From Poronia punctata (lineage: Eukaryota; Ascomycota; Sordariomycetes; Xylariales; Xylariaceae): 30,866 nucleotides of DNA. A program made the position numbers and the translations under genes. This document shows, one piece after another, positions 12,686-22,668 of the stretch. The stretch's first letter is position 1. Each line of letters starts with the position of its first letter. The stretch spans positions 1-30,866 of the forward strand of contig MU401793.1 of NCBI GenBank assembly GCA_022579005.1, written 5' to 3'. The notes below the pieces were generated by a model. That model was not told the origin of the DNA. It searched no databases and worked only from the letters and a program-made list of their open reading frames with translations.

Positions 12686-15600
12686 CTTACTATTTTTTTA
12701 ACTATATTTTTTTTATGCTTTTATTTTTAACTTATAAGCAATTTACTATTGCTTTAATTTTTATTTATATTTAATTTATTATAATAAAAGATTTAAGTGT
12801 TTAGTTAAAAGTTTGTTTATAAACAAATTTAAAAGGTTATTTCTTTTTTAATTTAATAAACTTTTATAATTATCTTTTTTTATAAAATCTTTATAGCAAT
12901 ATTATATTAATTATAAAGCATTTTTTATGCATACTTTTAACTTTTATAAAATATTAATAAAGCAATTTAAAATTAGTATAAAGTATTAAAAAAATTAAAA
13001 ATACTTTAAGTACTTTAAAAATTAAGTATAAAGTAGTATATAAAGCAATAGTACTATTAACTTTATTAACTATATTATATAGTTTACTAGCAAAAATAAA
13101 TTAAGTAATGCGCTTATATTTACTTAAGTTTTAGTAAATAATATTGCTAATAATTTTATATTTATTTTGCTTATAATTGAAAATTAATTTAGTAGTGAAA
13201 ATAATAATAAAATTAATTTAAAAGCTTAAGTTAGTGTTATTAGCAAGCAATCTATTTATAACAATAAATAGCTTTGCTTTTATTAAGTTTAAAAGTATAT
13301 AAGTTAATTTATAGTACTTATTTTTAATTTATTAGTTAATTGCTTATTTAATGCTTAAATCTTATTTTTATGGGTTTAATAACTTATATAGCTATTAATA
13401 AGTTAAATATAGCTTAAAGTTAATATATATTGCTAATATATATACTATATGCTTTTTAGCTAATATATTGCTAAAAAGCGTTAATTAAAATAAAGTTAAT
13501 TTTAATTAAATATAATAAATAAAGCATATAACCTAGATTTAAAGGTATTAAAAGTACTTTAAGTAACTAGGTATATAGTAACTTTATTTTAAATAAGGTA
13601 AGGTATACTGCGCATATCTTAAGCTATTATATAATATATACTTATACCTAAAAAGTACTAAAAATATATAAAGTACTTTAAACCTAATTGAATACTTTTA
13701 TAGATTATAGTTAATTATATTATATTTTTAAGCGTATAGTTTTACTTTTAATGCTTTGCACCTATTCTAATTTACTTTATTTACTACAACTTATTATTAG
13801 ATTAGATTTTTTACTTAACTTCTTTATATAAAGATAATTCTTTTATTTTTAAAAGTAATTTTTATACTATTGAGCTTAATTGCTTATTTTTTTTGAAACA
13901 ATTGCTTTAATTTTGCTTTAAATTTAGCTTTAAAAAGTTTGCTTTTCTTTATAGCTAAAAACGGTAATATAGTAAATAATAAAATATTATTTATTTATAT
14001 TATAATAATATTAAATTTATTATGTTTACTTTTTATAAATAGTAAGTAAAAGTTATAAGTTAATATTAGTATTTTAAGTTAATTTTAATAATATTTATAA
14101 TAAGTTTAAAATTAGTATAAACTAAATTTAGCTAAACTATAAAAAAAGCAAAGTAATTAAAAAATAGTACTTTTAAAGTACTCTTTTTAAGTTTAATAAG
14201 TAAACGTATATATATAATATAAAAAAGGTATTTTCTAATTATATACATGCTTATATAATGTTTTTTAGCTTATTATAAGCGTTATAGTTTTAAATTAAAA
14301 ATAGTGCAAGTATAAGTATAACTTGTTAATTTATTATTAAATAGTAAAAGCTTAATATAAAACTGTTTTTTATAGTTATTATAGCTTTAATAAATTATTA
14401 ATTAAAAAATTTTATAAAGCTAAGCAGTTTTGCTTTTAATTTTATATACTATATAAAATAAAAATAGCTTAATATTTAAGTATGTTTTAAAGTTAAAATA
14501 AATAAACTTAAATAGTTTTATGCTTAAAAGATTATTATTTTTTAAAGCGTTAAATCTTTTAAAAAATAAACTAAAAGTAAAAATCATGCTTTTATTTTAT
14601 AGCTTTAAAAATAATTAAAAATTTACTTTCTTTTTTATATTTAAGTACGTTTTTAATACTATTATATACTTAAATTATATTATTAAAAAGTATTATAATA
14701 TAATAATAATTTTTCTTTTTTTAAAAAAGTAGCAAATAATTGCTAAAGTAGTAAAAAGTTATAAGTTTTTTATTTTTACTAAAAGTATATTTTAATTTAT
14801 ATTTGCTTTATAGTTAGTTTAGTTTATATTTATTAAAAATTTATTTATACGTTAATATAGTTTTATTTAAATATAATAAAACTTTATTAGTTTGTTAACT
14901 ATATTAATAATAATCTTTTTACTTTTAATTGTTTAAACTTTTAAAAACATTATTTTTGCTCTTTTTACTAAATAAAAGCTTTATTTTATAAAAAAAAAGT
15001 AAAAATAAAAAGTAAATTAAAACTATTTTAAGTATTAAGCGTATATAATATATTTACTTTTGCTTTTTTATTTTAAATAGCTTTTGCTTATTAAATTATT
15101 TTAAGTAATAATAGTAAATTATTATTAATTTATAAATAAGTACTAAATACTAATAAAGTAAGTATAAGTTTTTTATGTTTTATAATAGTATTAAAAGCTT
15201 TTATTAGTATTTATAAAATTAATTTATTATTATTTTAGTAGCTAATCTTTTTTTAATAATATTAAAAGCGTAGCGTAAAAAGGCATATACGCGTTTAATT
15301 TTTTTAAGTGCTTAATATGCTTTAATAAGCATTTTTTTGTATATAACTTTTATAATCTTAGTACTACTTTAAAACCTTTTTAAAGCAAAGTTAATACTAA
15401 AGTTATATATTATATAATTAAGGAGTTTTTAATGAACCTTAATTTAGCTCTTATAAAGTATATTTTATAGTTTATATGCTTTTATTATTTAAATAAAGGT
15501 TATAGCTTAAGATATTATAGCTAAATTAATAATATAAAAACTTATTTTTAATTAATTTAAATTATGTTAATAATAACTTTATAATTAAATTTATAGTTAT

Positions 15601-18418
15601 TTTTTAAAGTAAATTTAAAGTGTTTTAGCACTAGGTTATATATTTAGTAATAGTAGCAAAACTTTTAAATCTTTTATAAAATAAAATAATTAACTTTATA
15701 ATTTGCTATAGTTAACATTTGCTTTAGTTTTGCTGCTTTAAAGTGCTTAAATTGTTTATAAAGCAAGCATAATTTAATTCTAATAAAATATGCAATTAAT
15801 TTACTAAAGTGCTTGTTAAGAAATAAATATTTTTGTTTATAAATAACTAGTATTATATTACTATTGCTTTAAAATAATAATATTTTTAATATTATTAAAA
15901 TAAGCATTAATATAATTATCGTTGTGTAGTAAAAATAGAAAGAAAGTAAGCATATTTAAAATATAATATTTAGTTGTTTTAAAAAGGTTTTATATTTAGA
16001 TTATGCTAATATCTTTAATAATACTGCTATTATTAAATTAAAAATAAACTTTACTTAGTTTTTATATTATATTTGCTTTTAAATTTAAGTATAAATATAC
16101 TTTTAATTATGCTTTTTTAACTATTAAATAATTAAAAGTACTTATATTTTATAATTTACTTTTATAATTTACTTTATATAAATTCTTTAATATAAATTAA
16201 TTTGCTAGCGTTTTAGCTTTAAATTGCTATATATTTTTGCTTATAATTTAATATATATATAAAGCGTTTATTAAAAACTAAATAAAGTTTTTTACTATTT
16301 TATTATTAATTTTATTTTGTTTTAATATTAAATTTAAAACAAGTTTAAAAATACTTTTTAAATTTATTAAATATTAAGAAAATACTTTAATATTTAGTTT
16401 ATAGCTATAAATTGTTTTATAAGTAAGAAAAAACTAACGTTTTATTTTATATTATTTTTTAATTAAATAATTAGTTAAAAACTAATTATTTTTCTATATA
16501 TAAAATACTTATACTTTTACTTTAATAATTTTAATTTACTTTTAAAATAAAAGCAATATAATATTAAATTATTTTTATTATAGCTATAATTATTATACTT
16601 ATAACTTATATAAAATATAGTGCTGCTTTTACTATTATTTGCTACTTAAAAATATCTTTAAAAGTTAAAAAATAAACTTTTAAACGTTAGCTTTTAATAA
16701 ATAAGTGCTATATTAAACTTAAATATACTTTTATATGCGTATACTATATTTATTACTAAGTAAATTTTACTTTAATACGTAGTGCTATATACTTGCTAAG
16801 CTTTTATAATCTTATTAATTATAAAGTTAAAACTTTTTATAAAACTTTTATTTAAGTTTTTTTTATAAATATTTTAATATATAATTATTATTTAATTAGT
16901 AAAATATTAAAAATAATTTATAATATTATTAAAATATAAATTTAACTTAAAATATATTTTTATTTATAACTTATTAAAGTTAATTTACTATATAAAGTAT
17001 TACTTAGTATAGTTATTAAAACTATAAAGAATATAGCTTAATACTGGTTTTTTATTATTTTAATTTAGTAGTATATATTAATAAAAGTTTATGCTTTATT
17101 ATATAATAAGTTATAAAGCTTGCTTATATAATTTTTATTTTTTTGCTATATCTTTATAAATATAATAATTTTTTACAAGGTAAAAAAAGTATTATTTATT
17201 AAATATATTATAAATAAATTATAAAATAAAACATAGTTAAATTTTTAAAGATTTAAGTATAAAATTAAAACGTTTTTATACTTAAAAGCTAAAATAAAAA
17301 TAGATTACTATTAAAGCATAGCTATCTTGCTAGCAAGTAAAAAGTTTACTAGTTATAAAAGCTAAAAAGTATATAAAGTATATATAGCTTAAATAGCTTA
17401 TAATGCTTAAAAGGTTAAAAAGGTTAAAAAGTAAGTTAAATGCTTTAAAAAGCTTAAGCTTTTTAATTAGTTACTAGTACTTTAAAATGCGTTTTAAGTT
17501 TAAGCATATTTTAGCTTATAATCTTTTTATTAGTAAATAAAAAAGTTAAACTAAGTTTTTATTTTTTAATTAAAAATTTATAAAGAAAGTACTAAGCTTT
17601 ACTAATAGTTATATTATTATTTAGAATAGTAGGCAACTTATTATTTATAGCATTATAGCTTTAAATTATGCTATAATTAATACTTTTTTACTTTAGTATT
17701 AATAATAACAAATATTATACTATATATACTATATTATTAAAATGCTAACATATTTTTCTTTTTAAAATCTTTTTATATAGCTTATAAAAAGCTTTTACTA
17801 TTAAGTTATATATATAAGTACTTAGTTATTTTATATAAAACGTATATATTTAGGTTACTTTTTGCTAGTGTTTTAAAGTTAAGTTTTTCTTTTGCTTTAT
17901 TCTTTTAAAATAACATGCTTTTTTAATAAATAAATAGCTATACTTATTTTTTTAAAAGTTTTAACTTAATTTAAGTTATTATTAAAAGCGTTATTAAAGT
18001 AAATTAGTACTAACTACTATATATACTAAAACTGTTAATATAATTAGTTTTTTAAAAAGATTTTTAAAAATAAACTAAGGTTATATAATAATAATATTAT
18101 TATAAAGCAATGCTAATTAGTTTTTAAATTAGCTATAAGTTAAAAATAGTAAAAATGCTTACTATTTTTTATTTTATTAGTATATAACTTATAAAACGCT
18201 TACTATAATTTAGTATAGCATATTTGCTTATTTTAATTTTTTAAGTAGTTATATAATAATTTATATTAAATTTTTTATTTATTATTTATTTAAATATAGT
18301 AAGTTTTAAAAGTAATATAAAGCTAAAGCAACTTTAAATTAAGTAAAAAGTAAATATAATAAAAAATTTTATTTTTAAACTTTACTTTTTTATAGTTGCT
18401 AATTTAACTTTTAATTAA
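12686..18418 (-). pseudogene. Inner retroelement internal region (dead gag-pol)
   Basis: This region corresponds to the internal parts of the outer element in reverse complement, which allows transitions to be polarised. It carries stops in all frames; no reverse transcriptase, RNase H or integrase signature can be read with confidence. The plus strand is T-rich, consistent with minus-strand coding. It is interrupted only by the insertion at 13512-13801. Confidence 0.6.
13512..13801. mobile_element. 290-bp insertion carrying the stem-loop repeat, copy 1
   Basis: The outer element lacks this piece: its reverse complement runs from gttaattttag directly into ttagattttttac. Here the flanks are ttaaat (13506-13511) and ttagat (13802-13807), a probable 6-bp target duplication with one RIP change. 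The first 169 bp or so (to about 13680) are repeated at 27507-27676; the last 120 bp are not. There is no coding potential. The size and target duplication would suit a SINE or a small non-autonomous element, but no tRNA-like promoter boxes or convincing terminal inverted repeats are visible. Confidence 0.65.
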
Positions 18419-18801
18419 TATTAGTTTAGCTAAAGTAAATATAATTATAATATAGTACTATTAATAGTACTATATTAACTTAATTAATTAAAAAGAAAGT
18501 TATAAAGACTTTTTTTAGCAAGTTTTATATAGCTATAAAGGTTTATAGTATAATTTAAACTTATTAGCAATATAAAAAAACATATACTTGCTATATATTT
18601 AATATATAAAAGTCGTATACTTTTTATATACTAGTTATATACTATATATATACACTGTATATATACTTTTTTAATAAAGTAAGTTTAACGCAACTTAAAA
18701 CTAATGTATTAAAAACTAAATATTTATATTTATAAAATATTTGCGTTTTAATAGCTTTAATATAGTTAATAAAGTTAAAGGTATTAAAAAGGATTTTAAT
18801 A
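18419..18801 (-). repeat. 5' LTR of inner retrotransposon
   Basis: This 383-bp LTR, in minus orientation, matches 12298-12685 with many extra A/T substitutions. Its outer end (18792-18801, gattttaata) is the reverse complement of the LTR start tattaaaatc seen at 23483. Confidence 0.85.
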
Positions 18802-19074
18802 ATAACTATATATTTTATTAAAGCTAAATTATACTAGCTTTATAAATAATTTAAGCACTTTAAAGCAGTAAAACTAAAGCAAATATTAACTATAGCAAGT
18901 TATAAAGTTAATTATTTTATTTTTAAAAAAACTTAAAAGTTTAACTATTATTGTTAAATATATAACCTAGCGCTAAAACGCTTTAAATTTACTTTAAAAA
19001 CAATTATAAATTTAATTATAAAGTTATTATTAACATAGTTTAAATTAATAAAAAACAGGTTTTTTATATTATTA
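18802..19074 (+). pseudogene. Outer retroelement internal region, part 2
   Basis: This short segment continues the outer element after the inner one. It is homologous in reverse complement to about 15560-15790. It ends at the TA (19073-19074) that was duplicated by the insertion of the next element. No reading frame is open. Confidence 0.6.
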
Positions 19075-19144
19075 CTATAGCAAGACCTACAAAGTGATAA
19101 AAAGTCTAATAAGGCTTTTTAAATAATAAAGTCTTTTAATCAAA

Positions 19145-19216
19145 ACAAGACTTATTAGGCAAACAAGACTTATTAGGCAAACAAGACTTGTTAGGCAAAT
19201 AAGGCTTGTTAAAGGT
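19145..19216 (+). repeat. Left subterminal array of palindromic 18-bp repeats
   Basis: Three close copies of acaagacttattaggcaa (19145, 19163, 19181; the third has cttgtt) and a weaker fourth. The core aacaagacttgtt is palindromic apart from its central base. The reverse-complement array is at 20518-20601. Confidence 0.85.
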
Positions 19217-19366
19217 AAACCTATTTTAAACCTATTTACAGTGTTTCTATTAGTTAGACTTACTAGATTTCTACGTTTTAATTAGCTTATTTATTTTATT
19301 TCTAACCTGCACGTACTTGCTAATATAACGTACTTACTTAACTACTTACATAGCTACATATAGCCA

Positions 19367-19402
19367 AACCTAACCTAACCTAACCTAGTTACCTAACCTA
19401 CC
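19367..19402 (+). repeat. CCTAA tandem repeats (left arm)
   Basis: The 5-bp unit cctaa is repeated four times and then imperfectly. The opposite arm has the complement ttagg at 20409-20433. The period is five, unlike the six-base TTAGGG telomere repeat of most filamentous fungi. Confidence 0.8.
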
Positions 19403-19431
19403 TTTTTAAATAGCTTTATAATTTTCCATTT

Positions 19432-19617
19432 TTAAAAGCCTAGTCTTAGTAGTCCTGGTGGTCCTGGTGGTCCTAGTAGTCCTAGTGGTCCTGGTGGTCC
19501 TAGTGGTCCTAGTGGTCCTAGTGGTCCTAGTGGTCCTAGTGGCCCTGGTGGCCCTGGCCCTGGTCCTGGTCCTAGATCAACACCGCAGATTTTCAACTCA
19601 TAGATTTCACTATCCAA
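19432..19617 (-). CDS. Doubtful 61-aa frame with collagen-like G-P repeats
   Basis: The open frame starts at 19617 and reads MDSEIYELK before a run of Gly-Pro-rich triplets ([14 protein letters not shown] and so on), ending LLRLGF. The repetitive part is simply the translation of the 9-bp minisatellite at 19454-19573, so an open frame there carries little weight. It overlaps the 3' end of the 101-aa frame upstream in a different frame. If the two belonged together, a frameshift or a very short intron would be needed. I consider a real protein unlikely but cannot exclude a secreted repeat protein tail. Confidence 0.15.
   Translation of the reverse strand: MDSEIYELKICGVDLGPGPGPGPPGPLGPLGPLGPLGPLGPPGPLGLLGPPGPPGLLRLGF
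19454..19573 (-). repeat. 9-bp minisatellite (cctagtggt)
   Basis: Eleven 9-bp units of the type cctagtggt or cctggtggt run to 19552, then shorter 6-bp cctggc/cctggt units to 19573. Variation between units is mainly a/g at position 4 and t/c at position 9. At the equivalent place of the right arm a TAG microsatellite is found instead. Confidence 0.9.
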
Positions 19618-19688
19618 CTCAGTAGTCTAGCTATATCCGGCATAACACGCTCCCCTACAGCCACCATACCTAATTTGCACCAATTCCC
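19575..19688 (-). repeat. Conserved arm segment, left (less altered) copy
   Basis: Read on minus, this segment carries gttatgccggatatagctag and a stretch ending aaaatctgcggtgttgatc. The right arm has the same sequence in plus orientation at 20041-20155 with mostly G-to-A or C-to-T changes. It overlaps the C-terminal third of the 101-aa frame, so conservation between arms is not by itself evidence for a gene. Confidence 0.75.
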
Positions 19689-19898
19689 TATACAAAAGTA
19701 GAATGCATTCTGTGGGTCTATGTGACCTTTGTTAAACCTATAGTTAGTTATTTGGCAAAAACAACACTGCAAGGTTGCAATTGACTGTATTTCGGCAGCC
19801 AAAATAGCAGCTAATACTAAAAAAAGCACGTAAGCGCGTAGGGCTATATAAGGACTATAAAATAAAATAAGGCTATTCCGAAAAAAATTAGAGTGCAA
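19593..19898 (-). CDS. Possible small secreted cysteine-containing protein, 101 aa
   Basis: This is the longest protein-like frame in the window. Residues 1-15 are [15 protein letters not shown]; residues 16-35 form a hydrophobic segment after Arg21 ([14 protein letters not shown]), like a signal peptide or membrane anchor. Cysteines follow at 45, 46, 48, 69 and 74 (CCFC and FCIGNWC). The tail [16 protein letters not shown] lies in the conserved arm segment; its mirror copy at 20087 on plus starts MPDAARLLS and then hits stops. I do not recognise a family. Small secreted cysteine-bearing proteins in AT-rich fungal isochores are often effector candidates, but this frame sits inside a repetitive inverted element, with no visible promoter, intron or second intact copy. 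It may be chance coding in a less RIP-altered patch. Confidence 0.25.
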   Translation of the reverse strand: MHSNFFRNSLILFYSPYIALRAYVLFLVLAAILAAEIQSIATLQCCFCQITNYRFNKGHIDPQNAFYFCIGNWCKLGMVAVGERVMPDIARLLSWIVKSMS

Positions 19899-19949
19899 GT
19901 AAGGGAATAATAAAAAAACCAGTTAGGTAAAGGCGAGAGGGTAGGTAAA

Positions 19950-19972
19950 GGGGGGGGGGGAGGGGGGGGTGG
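19950..19972 (+). repeat. G-rich tract
   Basis: Eleven G, one A, eight G, then TGG, near the centre of the inverted element. This could form a G-quadruplex and is also a place where sequencing or assembly length errors are likely. A short hairpin, ccctta/taaggg, follows at about 19981-20000. Confidence 0.85.
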
Positions 19973-20040
19973 TCCGGAGGCCCTTAGCGAAAGTTAAGGG
20001 TGTTAGTAGGTACGTACCTAAAAAAACCGACTGTAGGTTT

Positions 20041-20155
20041 ATTGCTATTAACTAAATAAGGTATAGTAGTTGCGAAGATATGCATTATGCCAGATGCGGC
20101 TAGACTACTAAGTTAGATAGTAAAATCTATAAGTTGAAAATCTGTGGTGCTAGAT
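20041..20155 (+). repeat. Conserved arm segment, right (RIP-altered) copy
   Basis: This mirrors 19575-19688. The segment reads ggtatagtagttg where the left copy on minus reads ggtatggtggctg, and atgccagatgcggctagact where the left copy has atgccggatatagctagact. In-frame stops replace the tryptophan and later codons of the left copy. Most differences have the RIP direction. Confidence 0.75.
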
Positions 20156-20346
20156 TAAGGATCTTAAAGGTCAATTAGCATTTAATCTGGCTAAAAAGCA
20201 CTTATAAGATCTGCATATGCTGTAAAAGCTAAAAAGTAACTTAAATATACTATATAAAGTCAGTGCAATTAAATGTACCTTTATAGCCTTAGCAGCAGGC
20301 TAAAAACAAGGCTATAGCTATTAGTGCAGCTTTTAGTCAAGGATAA
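20156..20346 (+). other. Right-arm spacer without counterpart
   Basis: About 190 bp between the conserved segment and the TAG microsatellite. It has moderate G+C and stops in all frames. The left arm has no equivalent here; the minisatellite follows directly. I see no gene. Confidence 0.5.
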
Positions 20347-20370
20347 TAGTAGTAGTAGTAGTAGTAGTAG
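20347..20370 (+). repeat. TAG microsatellite, eight units
   Basis: Eight perfect tag triplets. It lies between the arm segment and the TTAGG repeats, the place occupied by the 9-bp minisatellite in the left arm. Confidence 0.9.
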
Positions 20371-20408
20371 TATGCAAAATAACAAGGTTAGAATTTTTAA
20401 AATAGCTA

Positions 20409-20433
20409 AGTTAGGTTAGGTTAGGTCAGGTTA
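20409..20433 (+). repeat. TTAGG tandem repeats (right arm)
   Basis: Three ttagg units followed by tcagg form the mirror image of the CCTAA block at 19367-19402. Confidence 0.8.
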
Positions 20434-20517
20434 AAGAAAAAGTACCTAGGTAAAAAAGTTATAATAGGTGCAAGTAAGTACATTCCTTTTTAATTAGTAT
20501 AGAAAGTACTTAAAAGC

Positions 20518-20601
20518 TTGACAAGCCTTGTTTTTCTAACAAGTCTTGTTTTTTTTAACAAGTCTTGTTTTTCTAACAAGTCTTGTTTTTCTAATAAGTT
20601 T
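20518..20601 (-). repeat. Right subterminal array of palindromic repeats
   Basis: Copies of aacaagtcttgtttttct are spaced 17-19 bp apart. On the minus strand the unit acaagacttgttagaaaa corresponds to the left unit acaagacttgttaggcaa, differing in two positions. The arrays are therefore inverted relative to each other. Confidence 0.85.
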
Positions 20602-22624
20602 TACTGCCCTTATAAAGTCTAACAAGCTATGTTGCTATATATATTTTCTTGCTATAGTAATTTAGCTATATTATTTTAAGCTATAACCTTTATTTAAACA
20701 ATAAAAGCATATAAAGCGTAAAATATATTTTATAAGTATTAAATTAACGTTTATTAAAAATTTCTTAATTATATAATATATAATATTAGTACTAACTTTG
20801 CTTTAAAAAAGTTTTAAACTAGTACTAAAATTATAAAAATTATATATAAAGAAATATTTATTAAAGCATATTAAAAACGTAGCAAAATTAAATATATATA
20901 TACTTTTTTATACTACGCTTTTAATATTATTAAAAAAAAATTAGCTACTAAAATAATAATAAATTAATTTTATAAATAGTAGTAAAAGCTTTTACTAATA
21001 CTATAAAACTTAATAAACTTATATTTACTTTATTAGTATTTAGTACTTATTTATAAATTAACAATAATTTATAATTATTACCTAAACTTATTTAATATAT
21101 AAAGAATTTTTAAAAAGCTATAAAAGCTATTTAAAATAAAAAAGTAAAAATAAACATATTATATACGCTTAATACTTAAAATAGCTTTAATTTACTTTTT
21201 ATTTTTATTTTCTTTTTATAAAGTAAAGTTTTTATTTAGTAAAAAAAGCAAAAAAAAAATAGTTTTTTTAAAGTTTAAGCAATTAAAAGCAAAAACGTTA
21301 TTATTAATATAGTTAATAAACTAGTAAAGTTTTATTATATTTAAATAAAACTATATTAATATATAAATAAAGTTTTAGTAAATATAAGCTAAAATAATTA
21401 TAAAATAAATATAAATTAAAATATACTTTTAGTAAAAGTAAAAAACTTATAACCTTTTACTACTTTAATAATTATTTGCTGCTTTTATAAAAAGCTAAAA
21501 AAAAAAGTTATTAAATTATAATACTTTTTAATAATATAATTTAAGTATATAATAATACTAAAAACGTACTTAAATATAAAAAGAAAGTAAATTTTTAATT
21601 ATTATTAAAGCTATAAAATAAAAGCATTATTTTTACTTTTAGTTTACTTTTTAAAAAATTTAATACTTTAAAACTTAATAATCTTTTAAGTATAAAAGTA
21701 TTTAAATTTGTTTATTTTAACTTTAAAACGTACTTAAATATTAAGCTATTTTTATTTTATATAATATATAAAATTAAAAGTAAAACTACTTAGCTTTATA
21801 AAAAATTATAATTAGTAGTTTAAAACTATAATAATTATAAAAAAAAACAATTTTATATTAAGCTTTTACTATTTAAAAAATAAGTTAACAAGTTATACTT
21901 ATACTTATATTATTTTTAATTTAAAACTATAATGCTTATAATAAGCAAAAAAAATATTATATAAGGATATATATAATTAAAAAACACTTTTTTTAATATT
22001 ATATATATATATTTATTTATTAAACTTAAAAAAAGTACTTTAAAAGTATTATCTTTTAGTTATATGGCCTTTTTTATAGTTTAGCTAAACTTAATTTATA
22101 TTAGTTTTAAACTTATTATAAATATTATTAAAATTAACTTAAAATAATAATATTAACTTATAATCTTTTTTTACTATTTATAAAAAGTAAACATAATAAA
22201 TTTAGTATTATTGCAATATAAATAAATAATACTTTATTATTTGCTATACTAGCGTTTTTAGCTAAAAAAAAGCAAACTTTTTAAAGTTAAATTTAAAGCA
22301 AAACTAAAGTAATTTTTTAATAAAAAATAAGCAATTAAGTTTAATAGTACTAAAATTACTTTTTAAAATTAAAAAATAATCTTTATATAAAAAAGTTAAG
22401 TAAAAAATCTAACTAAAATTAACTTTATTTTAGTTGATATTTTTAGCAATATATTAGCTAAAAAGTATATAGTATATATATTAGCAGTACTTATTAACTT
22501 AAAGCTATATTTAACTTATTAATAGCTATATAAGTTATTAAACTTATAAAAAATAATATTTAAGTATTAAGCAAGCAAATTAACTAGCAAATTAAAAATA
22601 AGCACTATAAATTAATATATGTAC

Positions 22625-22668
22625 TATAACGTAATTAGCATATATGCTAGTTACGCCTTACGTTATAA
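22625..22668. repeat. Hairpin at the head of the 299-bp insertion
   Basis: Arms of 10 bp (tataacgtaa and ttacgttata) enclose 24 bases that contain the 14-bp palindrome tagcatatatgcta. The arm word also occurs in the palindrome at 7579-7594. Confidence 0.7.

Larger units (their letters stand above)
12298..18801 (-). mobile_element. Inner LTR retrotransposon, same family, minus orientation
   Basis: Two direct LTRs (12298-12685 and 18419-18801) in minus orientation bound the element. The flanking ataac at 12293-12297 and 18802-18806 is the 5-bp target duplication. Joining the flanks restores a sequence colinear with the inner element's own interior near 15700-15800, which proves that it inserted into a relative. 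It is 6504 bp long, or about 6.2 kb without the 290-bp insertion at 13512. Internal sequence matches the outer element throughout. All frames are broken by RIP. Confidence 0.88.
19075..20657. mobile_element. TA-flanked inverted-repeat element, 1583 bp, little RIP
   Basis: The ends are inverted copies: ctatagcaaga at 19075 and tcttgctatag up to 20657, flanked by TA (19073-19074 and 20658-20659). The inner retroelement shows the empty site as tatattaatttagc-like sequence in reverse complement (about 15505-15535), so a TA duplication is directly inferable. Both arms carry the same series of parts in mirror order: palindromic 18-bp repeats, a spacer, CCTAA repeats, a simple repeat, and a conserved segment (19575-19688 and 20041-20155). 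The centre holds a secreted-peptide-like open frame and G runs. A TA duplication suits Tc1/mariner-type elements, but no transposase is present, so it would be non-autonomous or of foldback type. G+C is clearly higher than in the neighbourhood, pointing to late arrival or escape from RIP. Confidence 0.75.

Noticed and set aside
19145..19216. CRISPR-like direct repeats
   Set aside because: The units are directly adjacent with no unique spacers, are mirrored at the other end of a transposon, and the context is eukaryotic.
19367..19402. Internal telomere sequence
   Set aside because: The period is five (CCTAA), the block is short, and a mirror copy lies in the opposite arm of the same element; a module of the element explains it better.
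20700..22400. Reverse transcriptase or integrase motifs in the retroelement
   Set aside because: Mentally reversing RIP changes gives some longer frames, but none shows a motif I can name with confidence, so the superfamily is left open.
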